Below, piece by piece: positions 45,323 to 55,777 of a DNA stretch of 64,000 nucleotides (positions within the stretch are counted from its first letter, which is position 1; the number at the start of each line of letters is the position of its first letter). The stretch covers positions 1 through 64,000 of the forward strand of contig JANMXI010000075.1 of assembly GCA_031394735.1 (NCBI GenBank), given 5' to 3'. The DNA is from TMP-86 sp031394735 (GTDB lineage: Bacteria; Pseudomonadota; Gammaproteobacteria; Steroidobacterales; Steroidobacteraceae). The position numbers were made by a program, and so were the translations under genes. Under the pieces are notes generated by a model. It was not told the DNA's origin. It saw only the letters and a program-made list of their open reading frames with translations, and did not search any database.

Positions 45323-46420
45323 TCAGCTTTTGGGCGCCGGCACTTGTTGAGTGATGCAATGGATATTGCCGCCGCCCAGCAGGATCTCCCGCGTCTGCAC
45401 CCCCATGATACGCCGAGTCGGAAACAAACGCGCCAGCGTGCGCGCAGCGGCGCGGTCGCGGCGCTTGTCGTAAAGAGGCATCACCAACACCTTGTTTGCA
45501 ACATAGAAATTGATATAGGAGGCCGGCAGACGATCCCCGACACGCCGCGGGTAGGTGCCTTCGCGAACATCCAGACCGGCCACCTCCTCGCGCGTCATAT
45601 ACAGAGGGTCGGGTTGATGAATCTTGTGGATGGTGAGTGACCGGCCACGGGCATCGCGCGCGCTTTTCAGGCGCTGGTAGGCATCCAAGGAGATCTCGTA
45701 TTGAGGGTCGCTGCGATCCGAGGTCCAGGTGAGCGCCACCTGTCCGGGAGCGACGAAACACGCCAATTCGTCGATATGGCCGTCGGTTTCGTCCAGATAT
45801 ACGCCACGGTCCAGCCAGATGACGCGGCGGATGCCCAGGTAGCGCTGCAATTCAACCTCGACCTGCGCGCGCGACAAATGCGGATTGCGGTTCGGATTGA
45901 GCAGGCATTCCTCGGTGGTCAGGCAGGTCCCCTGCCCGTCGACGTGGATAGCACCACCCTCCAGGACGAACGGCGCACGGTACCGGTCGGCATTTTCGAT
46001 CTCGGCAATCTTGCGCGCGACCTCATCGTCGCGGTCCCACGGCGAATACAGACCGCCGGCGTGACCGCCCCAGGCGTTGAAAATCCAATCCACGGCACGA
46101 CGACGACCGCGGTCGTCGATGACGAAAGTCGGCCCAGAATCGCGCACCCAGGCATCGTTGCTGCTGATTTCGACGACCCGGATCGGTGCTCCCAGCCGCG
46201 CCCGGGCATTTTGGAATTGTTGGGCGGAGACGCCCACCGTCACCGGTTCGCCCATGGCAATCGCGGTGGCGACGGCGGCAAAAGCAGCCTGCGCAGGCTT
46301 TGCTCCCGCGCGCCAATTGTCGCAGCGTTCCGGCCACAACATCCAACAGCCGGAATGCCGTTCGTACTCGGCCGGCATGCGGAATTTGTCCCGCTCCGGC
46401 GTGGAATTCAAGGTTCGCAA
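45323..46420 (-). CDS. aguA: Agmatine deiminase
   Basis: A 365-residue guanidino-modifying enzyme that converts agmatine to N-carbamoylputrescine and ammonia. The catalytic Cys is in LLGGGNIHCITQQ at the C-terminus. Substrate and catalytic Asp/His parts are NDAWVRDSGPTFV, FVLEGGAIHVDGQGT and ETDGHIDELACFVAPG. The start is TTG at 46420, preceded by AGGAG with 7 bp spacing; an upstream ATG at 46465 lies in the icd leader and has no such site. The next enzyme of the pathway, AguB, is 16 kb away at 62723. Confidence 0.94.
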   Translation of the reverse strand: MRTLNSTPERDKFRMPAEYERHSGCWMLWPERCDNWRAGAKPAQAAFAAVATAIAMGEPVTVGVSAQQFQNARARLGAPIRVVEISSNDAWVRDSGPTFVIDDRGRRRAVDWIFNAWGGHAGGLYSPWDRDDEVARKIAEIENADRYRAPFVLEGGAIHVDGQGTCLTTEECLLNPNRNPHLSRAQVEVELQRYLGIRRVIWLDRGVYLDETDGHIDELACFVAPGQVALTWTSDRSDPQYEISLDAYQRLKSARDARGRSLTIHKIHQPDPLYMTREEVAGLDVREGTYPRRVGDRLPASYINFYVANKVLVMPLYDKRRDRAAARTLARLFPTRRIMGVQTREILLGGGNIHCITQQVPAPKS

Positions 46421-46432
46421 AGTGATTCTCCT
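46418..46432 (-). promoter_or_regulatory. Ribosome binding site deciding the aguA TTG start
   Basis: On the minus strand AGGAG (46428-46432) is followed after AATCACT by TTG (46418-46420). No other start in the frame has a comparable site. Confidence 0.6.
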
Positions 46433-46479
46433 GGCCCGCAATGCTAGCATTGCGCCCCCGTGCATAGGAGTCGCTAAGA

Positions 46480-47787
<1,308 letters not shown>

Positions 47788-49516
47788 GGAGTGCGCGCAG
47801 GCCATCGTCGATGCGTTCGTCGGCTACAACACCGACTTTCGTAGCGTCACGCGCCGGGCACCGCAGCGGTTCGAATCCCGTGACTGGATCGGCAGCCAGC
47901 GCGATGCCGTCGAGCGCATCGAACTCTACGACCGCCGCGTCAAGCAGATCATCGCCTCGTTGAGCGAGCGCTGCGGTGAGCGCGTACGCGATCGATCGTT
48001 GTGGATCGGCGCCAAGCAGCGCTTCGCCGGCATGATCGAATCAATGCCGGACAACGAGTTCATGAAGACCTTCTTCAGTTCGGCCTCGCGCAGCCTGTTC
48101 GGCACGGTGGGCCTGGACCCGGCAATTGAATTCGTTGCATTGGACTTGGACCCTTTACGTGGCGCACAGACCCATGCGCTCACCAACACCTACGTCAATC
48201 GCGGCTCGCTCGAATTGTTGTTCGAAGAAGTGCTGGCAGATTTCCGTTTCAAGACGCCGTACAAAAACTTCGACAAGACCGTCGCCATGATTGCGGCCAC
48301 CGCAACTGCCGCCTGCGAATCAGACGGCGAGCGGCGCAGCGTTGACAGAGTGGAGATCATCCGCCCCGTTTTCTATCAGATCACGCGCGCGTACGTGGTG
48401 GGCCGCATCATCGGCAGGGGATGGATGCTGCCATTGGTGATCGCACTGAAGAACACCGATGGCGGAGTGCTGGTGGATGCCGTCATGACCACCGAAGACC
48501 GGGTCAGCGTCTTGTTCAGCTTCACCCGCAGCTACTACCACGTGGACCTCGACCGCGTGGGTGATGCGGTGCTGTTTCTGCATTCGATTCTGCCGCGCAA
48601 ACCCATCAGCGAACTGTTCATCGTGTTGGGCCGCGCGCGCCAGGGTAAAACCGAACGCTACCGCGAATTGTTCCGTCACCTCGGCCAGTCCGCCGACGAA
48701 TTCACGACCGCACCGGGCGAACGGGGCCTGGTGATGGTGGTGTTCACCCTGCCCTCCTTCGACGTGGTGTTCAAGTTGATCCGCGACCGCTTCGCATACC
48801 CGAAGAACATCCTGCGAGAAGAAGTGCTGGCGAAGTACGAGCTGGTCTTCAAGCATGACCGCGCGGGACGACTGGTGGATGCACAGGAATTCAAGCGGCT
48901 GCGCTTTCCGCTGAAACGTTTTTCCAAACCATTGCTCGACGAACTGTTGAGCGAGACCGCCGGAACCGTGCATCTGGATGGCGATGATCTCATCATCGAC
49001 CACTGCTACATCGAACGGCGCATGACGCCGTTGAACCTGTTCCTGCGAACGGCGACTCGCGAAGATGCGATCGCCGCGGTGCTGGACTACGGACAGGCGA
49101 TCCGCGACCTCGCCAATACGAACATCTTCGCCGGTGACCTGTTGCTGAAGAATTTCGGCGTCACGCGCCACGGCCGGGTGATCTTCTACGACTACGACGA
49201 GTTGTGCGCCGTCACCGACTGCCGCTTTCGAGACATGCCGCAGGCGACCAACGATGAGGATGAAATGCGCGCCGAGTCGTGGTTTTACGTCGGCGACTCC
49301 GACGTCTTTCCGGAGACCTTCATCAATTTTCTAGGGTTCGACGACGAGCTCAAGGCACTGTTTCTGAAATTCCACGGCGCGATATTGACGGCGGATTTCT
49401 GGCGCGGCGTGCAGCAGCGCGTCAGTCAGGGAGAGGTTCTCGAAGTATTGCCGTATCAGTCGGCCCGGGTCAGCGCGTTCAGCAGCTTGTAGATAGAATG
49501 CTGACTCAATTTATGA

Positions 49517-49774
49517 CTACTGATGCCAACCAATTTTGTTAGCGCTGCTGGCCGCTTCTCTTACATAATTGACTAGGCGTTCATCCATTTGATCGCCAAG
49601 CCGATATTCGTGGATGTTCACAATCTTCCGAGCACCCCACCAATCAGGTGGTTGTTCGAAAACAAAGAAATCCGGAAATGCCTCTCACACCGCCTCGACG
49701 GTCGGAGCGGTCACCCAATAGCAGATGCCACCAGTTCCATAGTCGTAGCACATCAAATACCCGACCCGATGCAT
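49517..49774 (-). pseudogene. Small gene downstream of vapC, interrupted by one TGA
   Basis: From ATG 49774 the frame encodes HRVGYLMCYDYGTGGICYWV and a further nine residues, then TGA at 49685-49687, then continues in the same frame through EAFPDFFVFEQPPDWW and NIHEYRLGDQMDERLVNYVR to a TAG at 49517-49519. A CGA-to-TGA transition would explain the stop (expected VREAF). Without it the product is 85 residues. It starts 11 bp after the vapC stop, so it could be a third gene of that operon. No family is assigned with certainty. Confidence 0.55.
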
Positions 49775-49785
49775 GTCTCGCCCGC

Positions 49786-50190
49786 CTACTGCGTCCAGTT
49801 TTCAATCTTGAGATGCGGAACGCGACCGAACTCACCGGTATTGTTGGTCACGAGCATCAAATCGAGCGAACGGGCGTGCGCAGCAATAAACAGATCGTTG
49901 GCGCCGATCATTGCTCCGCGCGCTTTGAGCGCGGCGCGGATCTGTGCGTAGTGAATTGCTGCTTCGTCAGGGAAATCCAAAACCATTACGTGCCGCAGAT
50001 ACTCTTCGAGCGCAGCTTGATCCTGCTGACGCTTGGGAGATTCTTCGACGCCGAACATCAGTTCCGACTTGGTGATGACCGAGATGCAGACGACTTCGAG
50101 AGCGACTTTTCGAAGCTTTTTCAGAACGGCGTCATGAGAGCGCTTCATGATGTAGGAAGAAATGTCGGTATCGAGCATGTACTCGGCCAT
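49786..50190 (-). CDS. vapC: VapC-type PIN-domain toxin ribonuclease
   Basis: A 134-residue PIN-domain protein. Acidic active-site residues are visible in YMLDTDISSYI (Asp), ITKSELMFGVEES (Glu) and IGANDLFIAAHARSL (Asp), followed by LVTNNTGEFGRV. VapC toxins cleave RNA, commonly initiator tRNA, and are held inactive by VapB. The ATG overlaps the vapB stop by a single base, as expected for a coupled toxin-antitoxin pair. Confidence 0.93.
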   Translation of the reverse strand: MAEYMLDTDISSYIMKRSHDAVLKKLRKVALEVVCISVITKSELMFGVEESPKRQQDQAALEEYLRHVMVLDFPDEAAIHYAQIRAALKARGAMIGANDLFIAAHARSLDLMLVTNNTGEFGRVPHLKIENWTQ

Positions 50191-50423
50191 CAGGGGTCGC
50201 GTTCCTGCGCCGACAAGTCGTCAACAGCCTCCATAAACTCCTTCGAGGCAACGGGTCCCGACGAGAGGTAAGCGGACCAGTCCATCGGGCGGGCGGATAG
50301 GACCACATCCTCGCCCTGCCGGCGAATGAACACCTCAGAGGTATTGAACTGAAACTCTTTCGGCAGCCGAACGGCTTGGCTACGGTTATTCATGAAAATC
50401 TTGGCTGTGCGTTGCAAGGCCAC
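50190..50423 (-). CDS. vapB: VapB-type antitoxin
   Basis: A 77-residue protein with an AbrB/SpoVT-like DNA-binding start (TAKIFMNNRSQAVRLPKEF) and a C-terminal helix (KEFMEAVDDLSAQ) that would wrap the VapC toxin. The start is GTG at 50423; an internal ATG at 50393 would remove the first strand of the AbrB fold. It is preceded by a promoter whose -10 is covered by a perfect palindrome, so VapBC autorepression is expected. Confidence 0.9.
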   Translation of the reverse strand: MALQRTAKIFMNNRSQAVRLPKEFQFNTSEVFIRRQGEDVVLSARPMDWSAYLSSGPVASKEFMEAVDDLSAQERDP

Positions 50424-50436
50424 TCTCCGTACTCGC

Positions 50437-50460
50437 TGGCATATACATAAGTATATGCCA
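50437..50460. promoter_or_regulatory. VapBC operator palindrome
   Basis: TGGCATATAC and GTATATGCCA form a perfect 10-bp inverted repeat around ATAA. It overlaps the -10 box of the vapBC promoter and starts 14 bp upstream of the vapB GTG. Confidence 0.8.
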
Positions 50461-50479
50461 ACTTCGCCTCATTTGCCAA
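50450..50479 (-). promoter_or_regulatory. vapBC promoter
   Basis: On the minus strand TTGGCA (50474-50479) and TATACT (50450-50455) are separated by 18 bp. The -10 lies in the operator palindrome. The -35 lies just beside the sthA 3' end. Confidence 0.6.
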
Positions 50480-50484
50480 GATCC

Positions 50485-51912
50485 CTACGCCACCTGACAC
50501 GCGCTCGGACGCGCAATAGCACCGGCAGCCAGCTGCTTGAGCACATCAAATGCCGCGATCCGGTAGCTTTCCGTCATGGTCGGAAAATTGAACACCTGCT
50601 CGACGAAGAACGTGGCCGTGGCGCCCGACGCGATCGCCGCCTGACCCAGATGCACGAGTTCAGTGGCGCCCTCGCCTACGATCTGCACACCCACCACCTG
50701 CAGTGAACTGCGCTCGCAAATCAATTGCAGCAGACCCACTTCGTGCCCCGCAATGTGCGCGCGGGCCACTTCGGAGAAATCCGCGCTGCCAATCACCACA
50801 TCGACGTTGCGACGCGCCGCCTCACTCGGGCTCAAGCCTACGCAGGCGATTTCCGGAATCGTATAGACACCCGTCGGAATCAACTCCGGCACGATGGACG
50901 AAGGCAGTCCGAGTGCAGCACGCGCCGCCTGCCGACCCTGATCGGCAGCGGCGCAAGCAAGCGCCGGTGGACCGATGACATCGCCGGCAGCGAAGACGCC
51001 CGGAATATTGGTGGCGAAACGCTCATCCACCTGCACATGACCGCGTGCCGTCATGGTCACGCCGATCCGCTCCAATCCCAACCCCTCGACGTTTGCAATT
51101 CGCCCCATCGCCGCCAGCACGATGTCGGCACGCAGCGTCTCACCGGATTTCAACGCCATATCCACGCCGGCGAAGCCGTCGTATGCCGCGCTGACGACGT
51201 CCACGCTGCCCCGATAAATGCCGCCCGCATCGGTAAACGCGCGCAGAAAGCTGGCACGCAGAACCGGGTCCAGAAAACCCAGTGGTTCCGGCGCCTTGTC
51301 GACCAGCGTCACGGTAGTGCCCAGTGCTGCGAAGATGGAGGCGTACTCGCAAGCGATGACGCCGCTGCCCAGCACCAACAGGGATTCGGGCAGGTACCCC
51401 AACGACAGAATGGAGTCGCTGTCCAAAATGCGCTCGTGATCCACCGGCACAGACGGCACATGCCGCGGCCGCGAGCCGGTGGCGATCAGAATTCGGGAGG
51501 CCTGCAGTTCGGTGAGCGTACCATCAAGCGACTCGACCGCGACCAGGCCAGGCGAGCGGATACGGCCACGGCCGCGCAGCAGCAGCACGCCGTTGCGCGA
51601 CAGTTGATCGCGCAGATACCGATCCTGCGCGGCCACCACATTCTCGACACCGGACAACAACGCCGACAGCGGCGCGCGTCCGTTCAGTTCGACGGCCAGG
51701 GCCGAGGCGTGCTTTACAATGCGGCTATACCGCAGCGCCTGCTCTCGCAACGACTTGCTGGGAATCGTACCGGTCAGCAGACAGGCGCCGCCCACGAAAG
51801 CTTCCTGCTCGATGACCGCCGCAGTATGTCCCGCCTTCGCTGCCTGGATCGCGGCCTTCTGTCCTGCGGGACCTGAGCCGAAGCACACCAGATCAACTAC
51901 ACCCATCGTCAT
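50485..51912 (-). CDS. sthA: Soluble pyridine nucleotide transhydrogenase
   Basis: A 475-residue flavoprotein disulfide-reductase homologue that transfers hydride between NADPH and NAD+. The FAD loop is VCFGSGPAGQKAAIQAAKAG. The place of the redox Cys pair reads GGACLLTGTIPSKSLRE, with Cys..Thr in place of CxxxxC, which is the SthA hallmark. The NAD(P) loop is LLVLGSGVIACEYASIFAALG, and IPGVFAAGDVIGPPAL precedes the dimerisation domain. It could re-oxidise NADPH from Icd. It follows the HDOD gene with a 2-bp gap. Confidence 0.92.
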   Translation of the reverse strand: MTMGVVDLVCFGSGPAGQKAAIQAAKAGHTAAVIEQEAFVGGACLLTGTIPSKSLREQALRYSRIVKHASALAVELNGRAPLSALLSGVENVVAAQDRYLRDQLSRNGVLLLRGRGRIRSPGLVAVESLDGTLTELQASRILIATGSRPRHVPSVPVDHERILDSDSILSLGYLPESLLVLGSGVIACEYASIFAALGTTVTLVDKAPEPLGFLDPVLRASFLRAFTDAGGIYRGSVDVVSAAYDGFAGVDMALKSGETLRADIVLAAMGRIANVEGLGLERIGVTMTARGHVQVDERFATNIPGVFAAGDVIGPPALACAAADQGRQAARAALGLPSSIVPELIPTGVYTIPEIACVGLSPSEAARRNVDVVIGSADFSEVARAHIAGHEVGLLQLICERSSLQVVGVQIVGEGATELVHLGQAAIASGATATFFVEQVFNFPTMTESYRIAAFDVLKQLAAGAIARPSACQVA

Positions 51913-51914
51913 GG

Positions 51915-52745
51915 TTACGTTCCCGCCGTGGCGCGAATGGCGTCGCGCATGCCGACCAGCGTTTTACGTTGTTCCAGAAATACACCCAGGTGCTCGAAAG
52001 CAGGGCTCTCGAGCACTATTTCTTCGACCAGCAGTTGTGGATGCAGCGTATGCGCCGCCAACACATGCGCTGCATGCACGGTCGCCGCCAGATCCGATTG
52101 CGGTGAACTGCGGTAGTCGCGCCAGTCGGTGGCGCCCGCCTGGATGTCCGGCGCGATGCGCCAGCCCAGCATCAGCAGACGACCGAAGGCAGGATCGAAT
52201 TCCGCGACCAATTCACTCAACGAGCGCTGGTCGACCGCGGTGCGCTGCTCCACTTCGAAGCGCGACAGAATTTTTAGCGCCAGCGCAGCGCCGGTTCGAT
52301 GCATGAGCGCCGCCAGAAAAGCATTCTCCACATGCCGGCGCCGCAGCCGCGCGATTTCCTTGGCCCACAGCGCGGCGAACCAGGCCTCGCGCCACAGCTC
52401 TTCGGATTCGGGTTCATGTCCGGGTGCGGCGAACACCTCGCCGCGCAGAACAATGGCCATGGCGATGCTGCGGACCTCGGCGATGCCGAGCCAGGACACC
52501 GCCTGCTGCAGCGACACGACAACAGACTTGGGCCGCAAGGCCGGCGAATTCGCCACCCGCATGATTTCGCCGGCGAGCACAGGATCCGACTGCAACAGGC
52601 GCGCAAACTGCGCTCCGTCACTGGAATCTTGTGCAGCCATCTCGGCGATCTTGGCGCAGATGCTCGGCATCGGCGCGATGCTCTGCGGCGCGGCCAGCGC
52701 AGCGTTCATATAGTCGCGCAGCGCCACGCCCGGATCAGATGACAT
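51915..52745 (-). CDS. HDOD domain protein
   Basis: A 276-residue cytoplasmic protein with an HDOD domain: LLQSDPVLAGEIMRVANSPA, then VVSLQQAVSWLGIAEVRSIA, then ENAFLAALMHRTGAALALKI. In place of the HD-GYP metal residues it has the usual HDOD substitutions, so no phosphodiesterase activity is expected. Such proteins take part in signalling, often with c-di-GMP or chemotaxis systems. ATG at 52745 is preferred to a TTG at 52793. It is close to sthA; the link between the two is not clear. Confidence 0.85.
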   Translation of the reverse strand: MSSDPGVALRDYMNAALAAPQSIAPMPSICAKIAEMAAQDSSDGAQFARLLQSDPVLAGEIMRVANSPALRPKSVVVSLQQAVSWLGIAEVRSIAMAIVLRGEVFAAPGHEPESEELWREAWFAALWAKEIARLRRRHVENAFLAALMHRTGAALALKILSRFEVEQRTAVDQRSLSELVAEFDPAFGRLLMLGWRIAPDIQAGATDWRDYRSSPQSDLAATVHAAHVLAAHTLHPQLLVEEIVLESPAFEHLGVFLEQRKTLVGMRDAIRATAGT

Positions 52746-52845
52746 CGTCAGTCGAGTTTCACGCAACACTGCGGCAGTTTCCTCAAGATGCAATTAGCCC
52801 AATCGGTAACATCGGCACCAATCCGGCGAGCTTGAGGAAATGAAG

Positions 52846-54018
52846 TCAAATAAATGCGGCGTTGAGAGCCTGGTCAAGATCGGCGATGAGATCGCCCGCA
52901 TCCTCGATTCCAATCGACAACCGCACCGTGCCCACACCGATGGCAGCGTGGACTCGCTGTTCGGCCGTCAGATCCTTCGGCCCAAGCAGCCGGGGCGGCA
53001 TCACCAGCGATTCGGTCGAGCCGAGGCTGGCAGAGATCGAAAACAACTCTAGGCTGTCGGCAAACCGCGTACCGTGATCCATGCCTCCTTTGAGGTCGAA
53101 GGTCACGATCGTTCCAAAATCACTCATCTGCCGTGCCGCCAACGCGTGCTGCGGATGGCCCGGCAATCCCGGATAAAAAACGCGATCCACGCGAGGGTGC
53201 TGCGCAAGATGGGCGGCGATCTGCGCCGCGTTGGCACACTGGCGCTCGTAACGCAGGAAATACGTTCGCATGCCACGCTGGATCAGGAAGGACGCGTGCG
53301 GGTCGAGGGTGGGTCCGAGGGTGACGATGTCCTTGCGCATGGACTGAATGAGTTTGCGCGACGCCAAGATGGCGCCGCCCATGACATCGCCGTGCCCGGA
53401 GGCGTACTTGGTGAGACTGTGCAGATGCACGTCGATTCCGACACCGACGTGATTGTGGAAACCCGCGAACGTGTTGTCCATCACCGTCAGCGCGCCATGG
53501 CGAGTCGCGCTCGCCACCAGATGCTCGATGTCGGCAATTTTCGTCACCGGATTGGTTGGACTTTCGAACATCACCAGACGCGTGGCCTTGCCTGCCAACT
53601 CGCGCTCGATGCCTGCCTTGTCTTCGATCGACAGCAGCGTGTGCGTCACGCCATAGCGAGCGAGAATCTGTTTGATGAGATGCCGGGTCGGTCCGTAGGA
53701 TTCAGCGAACCCTAGAATGTGGTCGCCCGCCTTGCACAGAGCGATCAAACAGGCGGATATCGCGGCCACGCCGGATCCGACCAGCAGACAGTCTTCCTGC
53801 CCCTGCAATTCAGCCAGCAGCAACTCAAGCTGACGCAACGTCGGGTTGGAATCGCGCGAATAAAAAAAGCCTTCCCGCTCGCCCCGGAACAAGCGCTCGG
53901 TCTGCACCGTGTCATCGAAGCTGAACTTGACCGACTGGTAGATCGGCGCGACCAGCGGCCGGTTGTCGGCGGGCACCTCGACGCTGGGCGGATGATTGAC
54001 GCGCGTGGTTTTCTTCAT
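52846..54018 (-). CDS. PLP-dependent trans-sulfuration-family enzyme (Cys/Met metabolism)
   Basis: A 390-residue enzyme of the cystathionine gamma-synthase / beta- and gamma-lyase / methionine gamma-lyase group. The PLP Lys is in HSLTKYASGHGDVMGG. Other parts are YSRDSNPTLRQLELLLAEL, LVGSGVAAISACLIALCKAG and FESPTNPVTKIADI, and the C-terminal GTVRLSIGIEDAGDLIADLD. Substrate residues differ enough that the reaction cannot be read. ATG at 54018 follows the potI stop by 11 bp; earlier in-frame starts overlap potI. Its place at the end of a polyamine operon is unusual. Confidence 0.87.
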   Translation of the reverse strand: MKKTTRVNHPPSVEVPADNRPLVAPIYQSVKFSFDDTVQTERLFRGEREGFFYSRDSNPTLRQLELLLAELQGQEDCLLVGSGVAAISACLIALCKAGDHILGFAESYGPTRHLIKQILARYGVTHTLLSIEDKAGIERELAGKATRLVMFESPTNPVTKIADIEHLVASATRHGALTVMDNTFAGFHNHVGVGIDVHLHSLTKYASGHGDVMGGAILASRKLIQSMRKDIVTLGPTLDPHASFLIQRGMRTYFLRYERQCANAAQIAAHLAQHPRVDRVFYPGLPGHPQHALAARQMSDFGTIVTFDLKGGMDHGTRFADSLELFSISASLGSTESLVMPPRLLGPKDLTAEQRVHAAIGVGTVRLSIGIEDAGDLIADLDQALNAAFI

Positions 54019-54029
54019 GATAACCGGCG

Positions 54030-54857
54030 CTATTGACGCGCCTTTTCCAGGCGCGCGGCGCGTGCCATCCACCACGCGACGGTGATCATCATGACCGTCA
54101 CGACGGCGATGGTGATGGTCGCCAGCACATTGATTTCCGGACTGACACCCAGCCTCACCTTGGAGAACACCACCATGGGCAGCGTGCTGCTGCCGGGACC
54201 GGAGGCAAAGCTGGAAATCACCAGATCATCCCAGGACATCGTGAAGGCCAGCAGCCAGCCGGAGAGGATTGCCGGGAAGATGATGGGCAGCGTAATGACG
54301 AAAAACACCTTGAACGGATGTGCACCCAGATCCAATGCCGCTTCCTCGAGCGAGGTATCGAAGGTGGCGAGACGCGACTGGATCACCACCGCGACGAACG
54401 CCATGGAAAAAGTGATGTGTGCGATCGTGATGGTGGTCAGTCCGCGCCCCGCGGGCCATCCGATCAATTGCTCCATGGCGACGAAGGTGAGCAACAGCGA
54501 CAGACCGGTGATCACTTCGGGCATGACCAACGGCGCCGTGGTCATGGCGTTGAGCGCAAAGCGACCGCGGAATTTACCGAACCGCGACAGGGAAAAGGCC
54601 GCCAACGTACCGAGCATGCTGGCGCCGGTGGCGTTGATGACGGCGACCTTGAGTGAGATCCACGCCGCGTCGAGAATCTCATCGTTATCGAACAGCGCCA
54701 CGTACCACTTCAACGTGGGTGAATGCGCCGAGTCCCATACTGTCACGAGCTTGGAAGCATTGAAGGAAAACACCACCATCGACAGGATGGGGATGTAGAG
54801 AAATGCAAAACCAAACCCCAGACAACATAGGATGAAGAACGAGCGACGGTCGTTCAT
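54030..54857 (-). CDS. potI: Putrescine ABC transporter permease
   Basis: A 275-residue inner-membrane protein with six helices (first FILCCLGFGFAFLYIPILSM). The EAA loop is EEAALDLGAHPFKVFFVITL. The MetI-like permease domain and length fit PotI of the PotFGHI putrescine importer. It pairs with PotH to form the channel. Its start overlaps the potH stop by 4 bp. Confidence 0.93.
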   Translation of the reverse strand: MNDRRSFFILCCLGFGFAFLYIPILSMVVFSFNASKLVTVWDSAHSPTLKWYVALFDNDEILDAAWISLKVAVINATGASMLGTLAAFSLSRFGKFRGRFALNAMTTAPLVMPEVITGLSLLLTFVAMEQLIGWPAGRGLTTITIAHITFSMAFVAVVIQSRLATFDTSLEEAALDLGAHPFKVFFVITLPIIFPAILSGWLLAFTMSWDDLVISSFASGPGSSTLPMVVFSKVRLGVSPEINVLATITIAVVTVMMITVAWWMARAARLEKARQ

Positions 54858-55771
54858 CGCCGGTCACCCGCCGATTCGCGCGCCTGCACGCTCTGATACC
54901 ACATCATGAACGGCACCAGCACGATCAGCAGCAGAATGGCCACGGCGCTCGCCACCGGCCAGGCACGATTCGAGAAGAACTCATCCCACAGGATGCGGCC
55001 GATCATCAGCGCATTGGGGCCGCCGAGCAGCGCCGGGATCACGAATTCGCCTACCGCCGGGATGAATACCAGCATCGAGCCGGCAAGAATGCCATTGCGC
55101 GACAGCGGCAGCGTCACCTTGTAGAACGCCTGCCACGGCTTGCAGCCCAGATCCTGCGCCGCCTCGAGCAGCTGCCAGTCCATTTTTTCGAGATTGGAAT
55201 ACAACGGCAGGATCATGAACGGCAGATACGAATACACGATGCCGATGTACATGGCGAACTGCGTGTAGAGCATTGGCAGCGGTTCGTTGATCAATCCCAT
55301 CCACTGCAGGATGTTGTTGATGACGCCGTTGGCCTTGAGCAGGCCGATCCAGGCGTACACGCGCAATAGCAGCGAGGTCCAGAACGGCAGCACCACCAGC
55401 AGCAGCAGGATGTTGCGCGTCGTCGGGTTCGAGCGAGCAATTCCATAGGCCATCGGGTAGCCGATGAGCAGACAGAACACGGTGGAGATGAAAGCCACCT
55501 TGATCGAATTCAAGAATGCGTTGAAATACAGCGAATCGGTGAACAGGAAAAAGTAATTGTTGAAATTCAGCTTGATCGCGATCAGGTGTTCGCCGGCCGA
55601 TTCGATCAACGGCTTGTACGGCGGAATCGCGAGGTCGATGTCCGAGAAGGAGATCTTCAGGACGATGATGAACGGGACGGCAAAGAACAACAACAGCCAG
55701 ATATAGGGCACGGCCACCACGAAGGTGCTGCCGGAAATCCCCAGACGCTTCAGGAAGCTGCGTTTGGCCAT
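54854..55771 (-). CDS. potH: Putrescine ABC transporter permease
   Basis: A 305-residue permease with six predicted helices (first VVAVPYIWLLLFFAVPFIIV). The EAA loop is LEAAQDLGCKPWQAFYKVTL, and TSLLLRVYAWIGLLK is a typical PotB/PotH segment. It joins PotI in the membrane channel. The gap to potG is 6 bp, in one operon. Confidence 0.93.
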   Translation of the reverse strand: MAKRSFLKRLGISGSTFVVAVPYIWLLLFFAVPFIIVLKISFSDIDLAIPPYKPLIESAGEHLIAIKLNFNNYFFLFTDSLYFNAFLNSIKVAFISTVFCLLIGYPMAYGIARSNPTTRNILLLLVVLPFWTSLLLRVYAWIGLLKANGVINNILQWMGLINEPLPMLYTQFAMYIGIVYSYLPFMILPLYSNLEKMDWQLLEAAQDLGCKPWQAFYKVTLPLSRNGILAGSMLVFIPAVGEFVIPALLGGPNALMIGRILWDEFFSNRAWPVASAVAILLLIVLVPFMMWYQSVQARESAGDRR

Positions 55772-55777
55772 GGGCGG

